Source: Roseiarcus sp035500275
Lineage (GTDB): Bacteria > Pseudomonadota > Alphaproteobacteria > Rhizobiales > Beijerinckiaceae
Direction of reading: 5' to 3'
Assembly: GCA_035500275.1 (NCBI GenBank)
Contig: DATJXI010000158.1
Location: forward strand, 1 to 6,870
DNA length: 6,870 nucleotides
Positions 4,889 to 6,870 of this stretch are shown piece after piece. Each line of letters starts with the position of its first letter. Position 1 is the first letter of the stretch. The translations under genes were made by a program, and so were the position numbers. A model generated the notes under the pieces. It was not told where the DNA came from. It saw only the letters and a list, made by a program, of their open reading frames with translations, and did not search any database.

Positions 4889-6358
4889 TCAATGCAGCGT
4901 GGGAGCGGGACTGATTCGAATCGGGTCGATCTCGACTCGGTCAACCGGCCGCCATGGCGCGCCGAACGATTCGACGCGAAAGCGCTTCGCCTCGAGCCCG
5001 TCCGGCCAAGGTCGGGGATGGAGACCCGCTTTGGCGAGGAGATGGCGGACGAAGGCCTTCGGTTCGGGAAGGTGACGCCAGACGCCCGGCAGGAATAGGG
5101 CTTTGCGGTCGTGCGCGGCGAGAACGAGTCCGTCGCGGTCCGGCTCGAGCGCGGCGATCAGTTCCGTTTCGCTCGCAGCGGGAATCGGACGCGGGCAGGA
5201 AAGTATCGACACCTCGATGCGCAAGCGCGAAAGCTCCGTCTCGGCGAGGCCGTCAAAGCGGGGATCGGAAAAGCCGGCGAGCACGGCGTTCGCCGTCGCG
5301 TCCTCGATGAGCGGACGCGTCGGCGAATAAGAGCCTATGCAGCCGCGCAGCTTGCCGTCCTGGGTGAGGGTGACGAAACTCGCCCGGGTGGATGCCAGGG
5401 CCGGAGAGAGCCGCTCTTCCAGGGCGATCTTGGGCGGATGGCCGCCGCTCTTGGCCGCCGCGGCGAGGCCCGCCATTGAGGCCCCGAGCAGCAGGCCGCG
5501 GTCGGCGTCGGAGAGCCTGGCGGAAGCGGCGTATTCGAGCGCAAAGGCGCCGTAGCCGACGACCCGCGACGTTCCCGCGCCGGCGTCCGCGGAGGTCGCC
5601 AGATGCAGGCCGCTCGCGCGCAAATCCCGCTCCACGGCGATCTCGAGCGCGCCCATGATCGGCAGGAAGCCGCAGGCGCGCCGCCCCTCGAGCGCCGCGC
5701 CGTTCAAGACCTCGATGAGCCGTCCGGTCTCGGTATCGATCGCTTCCGCGCTCGCCTTGTCGAGGAAATGCGACAGATCGGACGAGACGGCGATGACGGT
5801 TTCCGGACCTCCCCAAACGAGACGCAACGCCTGCGCGACTCGACGCGGCTCCGCGTCGCCAACCAGGATGGGCAGGACTTCGAACGGCCCGGGAAGCATC
5901 GCCTGGAGCATCACGAGATGCATTTCGAGCGAGTGCTCGCCGGCGAAGGGACGCGCGTCCACGGCGACGAGGCGCGTTTCGGCGAGGGCGCGATGTCCGG
6001 CCGCGGCCACGCGCGCTTCGCCGAGCGGCGTGCTCCACGCCATTGCGGGATGGATGGCGAGGCCGCGGAACGCGTAGCGGTGCGCCGGCCCCACGATGAC
6101 GATGCGACGCGGCGGCTCGGGCCGACGGGCCCAGGACCCGAAAGCGGTCGCCGCGACCGCGCCGGAATAGACGATGCCCGCGTGCGGCGCGACGACGACT
6201 TTCGGCGTGACGCCGCCGTCCGGCCTCGCGCCCGCCCGCATCTTCTCGATGAGGCCGCGAAGCCGGTCGGGCTCGGCCGGATAGAACATGCCCGCAACCT
6301 GCGCAGGATGGACTTGGCTGGCCATGCCGGAACCAATCGATTGCCTTCGGAGACGCAT
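4889..6358 (-). CDS. amrB: AmmeMemoRadiSam system fusion protein: Memo-like (B) + AMMECR1 (A)
   Basis: The product has 489 residues in two domains. The first, about 16-276, is Memo-like (system protein B), related to extradiol-dioxygenase-fold proteins and human MEMO1. It has QVAGMFYPA (20-28), VAPHAGIVYSG with H59, VGPAHRY with H93, EHSLEMH (141-147), SSDLSHF and the A-C229-G-F-x-P motif. H59, H93 and C229 correspond to MEMO1 metal ligands H49, H81 and C244. The second, about 283-475, is AMMECR1 (protein A), with the hallmark LRGCIGS at 337-343 and a later EVSILS strand. In many genomes these are two genes; here they are one frame. The partner radical SAM enzyme is divergent, 170 bases away. 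The reaction is unknown; modification of RNA or protein has been suggested. ATG 6358 has AGGA 9 bases upstream; ATG 6325 (M12, MASQVHPAQ) fits the family N-terminus better and is the main alternative. Confidence 0.93.
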   Translation of the reverse strand: MRLRRQSIGSGMASQVHPAQVAGMFYPAEPDRLRGLIEKMRAGARPDGGVTPKVVVAPHAGIVYSGAVAATAFGSWARRPEPPRRIVIVGPAHRYAFRGLAIHPAMAWSTPLGEARVAAAGHRALAETRLVAVDARPFAGEHSLEMHLVMLQAMLPGPFEVLPILVGDAEPRRVAQALRLVWGGPETVIAVSSDLSHFLDKASAEAIDTETGRLIEVLNGAALEGRRACGFLPIMGALEIAVERDLRASGLHLATSADAGAGTSRVVGYGAFALEYAASARLSDADRGLLLGASMAGLAAAAKSGGHPPKIALEERLSPALASTRASFVTLTQDGKLRGCIGSYSPTRPLIEDATANAVLAGFSDPRFDGLAETELSRLRIEVSILSCPRPIPAASETELIAALEPDRDGLVLAAHDRKALFLPGVWRHLPEPKAFVRHLLAKAGLHPRPWPDGLEAKRFRVESFGAPWRPVDRVEIDPIRISPAPTLH

Positions 6359-6384
6359 CAGACCGCGTCCTGTCTGTTGTGACG

Positions 6385-6398
6385 TTGATCTACGTCAA
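6385..6398. promoter_or_regulatory. FNR/FixK/Anr-type operator in the divergent AmmeMemoRadiSam promoter
   Basis: TTGATCTACGTCAA matches TTGA-N6-TCAA exactly and TTGAT-N4-ATCAA with one mismatch, the binding pattern of FNR, FixK and Anr regulators. It is the centre of the 170-base gap between the Memo-AMMECR1 fusion and the radical SAM gene. On the plus strand, CATAAG (6422-6427) is centred 33 bases away, close to the 32 expected for class II activation, predicting a transcript start near 6433. On the minus strand, TCTGAT (6357-6362) is centred 32 bases away; using it would put the transcript start near 6350 and favour translation from ATG 6325. A second, overlapping dyad GACGT/ACGTC lies at 6381-6396. 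The operator pattern is seen; regulation by oxygen or redox state is inference. Confidence 0.6.
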
Positions 6399-6528
6399 AG
6401 TCGCAAGCTGAGCCATGAAAACATAAGCGACCTCGCTTGTTGCGCCAGTCCGCCGCATTGCAATCGGCCTCGATCCACCCGACATGATAGCGGAAAATCG
6501 TGAGGCTGAGCGAGCAGAGCCTTTGACC

Positions 6529-6870
6529 ATGGACGTCATCGACGCGGGCGAAACCGTCAACGTGGACTACTGGAGGAAGCTCGATGACGGGCGCATCGAG
6601 TGCCGCCTCTGCCCGCGCTTCTGCCATATGCGCCCCGGCCAGCGCGGCCTCTGCTTCGTCCGCCGCGCCCGCGAGGACGGCGAGGGCATGGAACTCACCG
6701 GCTACGGCCGGTCGACCGGCTTCTGCGTCGACCCGATCGAGAAAAAGCCGCTCAACCACTTTCTGCCGGGCTCAGCCGTGCTGTCCTTCGGCACGGCCGG
6801 CTGCAATCTCGCCTGCTCGTTCTGCCAGAACTGGGACATATCCAAGAGCCGCGAGGTCGCCCGCTTGAGC
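6529..6870 (+). CDS. amrS: AmmeMemoRadiSam system radical SAM enzyme, N-terminal part (cut by window edge)
   Basis: The first 114 codons are present and stay in frame to the window end. Near the N-terminus, VDYWRKLDDGRIECRLCP begins a cysteine cluster C25-x2-C28-x3-C32-x9-C42 (ending GQRGLCFVR), characteristic of this PflA-related (COG1180-like) branch. The radical SAM motif C92-x3-C96-x2-C99 (AGCNLACSFCQNWDIS) should bind the [4Fe-4S] cluster that cleaves S-adenosylmethionine to a 5'-deoxyadenosyl radical. The NHFLPGSAVLSFGTAGC lead-in is also typical of the family. The rest of the barrel lies outside the window. The substrate is unknown; the fixed partnership with Memo and AMMECR1 proteins implies a shared pathway. 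ATG 6529 puts the conserved YW-K-L segment near the N-terminus as in relatives; an in-frame ATG at 6484 would add 15 residues. Ribosome binding sites are weak at both. An oxygen-sensitive enzyme suits the FNR-type site upstream. Confidence 0.93.
   Translation, partial: MDVIDAGETVNVDYWRKLDDGRIECRLCPRFCHMRPGQRGLCFVRRAREDGEGMELTGYGRSTGFCVDPIEKKPLNHFLPGSAVLSFGTAGCNLACSFCQNWDISKSREVARLS

Noticed and set aside
5603..6382. Long plus-strand open frame opposite the Memo-AMMECR1 gene (259 codons)
   Set aside because: It is antisense to a gene with clear family motifs, its product is Arg-rich and low in complexity, and it resembles no family. A GC-rich shadow frame.

Overview
The window is high-GC bacterial chromosome with dense, short-spaced genes on both strands. 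Several products have close relatives I recall from Hyphomicrobiales (Rhizobiales) alphaproteobacteria: a second-type ClpS adaptor, a Rieske oxygenase beginning MLTTRQNVLRNFWY, an MCDYSL protein and a DUF2306 membrane protein. I infer an alphaproteobacterium of that order, possibly a Methylocystis, Beijerinckiaceae or Bradyrhizobium relative; the genus cannot be fixed by eye. No rRNA, tRNA, CRISPR array, insertion sequence or phage gene is visible.

Layout. Bases 1-1710 carry three minus-strand genes: the start of a DUF2306 membrane protein (cut by the window edge), a small exported protein of unknown function (245-601) and a Rieske non-heme iron oxygenase (697-1710). A divergent promoter region (1711-1869) separates these from a plus-strand pair, clpS (1870-2175) and an aldo/keto reductase (2175-3203), which share one base of a TAGTG stop/start. 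Next is a plus-strand gene for an exported, cysteine-rich ParB-like (ParBc_2) protein (3281-4045). It faces a minus-strand MCDYSL-family gene (4194-4571) across a gap with a strong stem-loop. A gene-free stretch (4572-4888) follows.

The right third holds the AmmeMemoRadiSam system, a conserved set whose reaction in bacteria is not established to my knowledge. A minus-strand gene (4889-6358) encodes a Memo-like domain (system protein B) fused to an AMMECR1 domain (system protein A). The radical SAM enzyme starts at 6529 on the plus strand and runs off the window. The 170-base gap between them contains TTGATCTACGTCAA, a good match to the FNR/FixK/Anr operator. It sits at the class II activation distance from a possible -10 element on the radical SAM side, and a weaker one on the fusion side. 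This suggests that the whole system is controlled by oxygen or redox state.

The most noteworthy items are the Memo-AMMECR1 fusion divergent from its radical SAM partner under a shared FNR-type site, and the exported eight-cysteine ParB-like protein of unknown function. All calls rest on reading the sequence and remembered family features; no database search was run.
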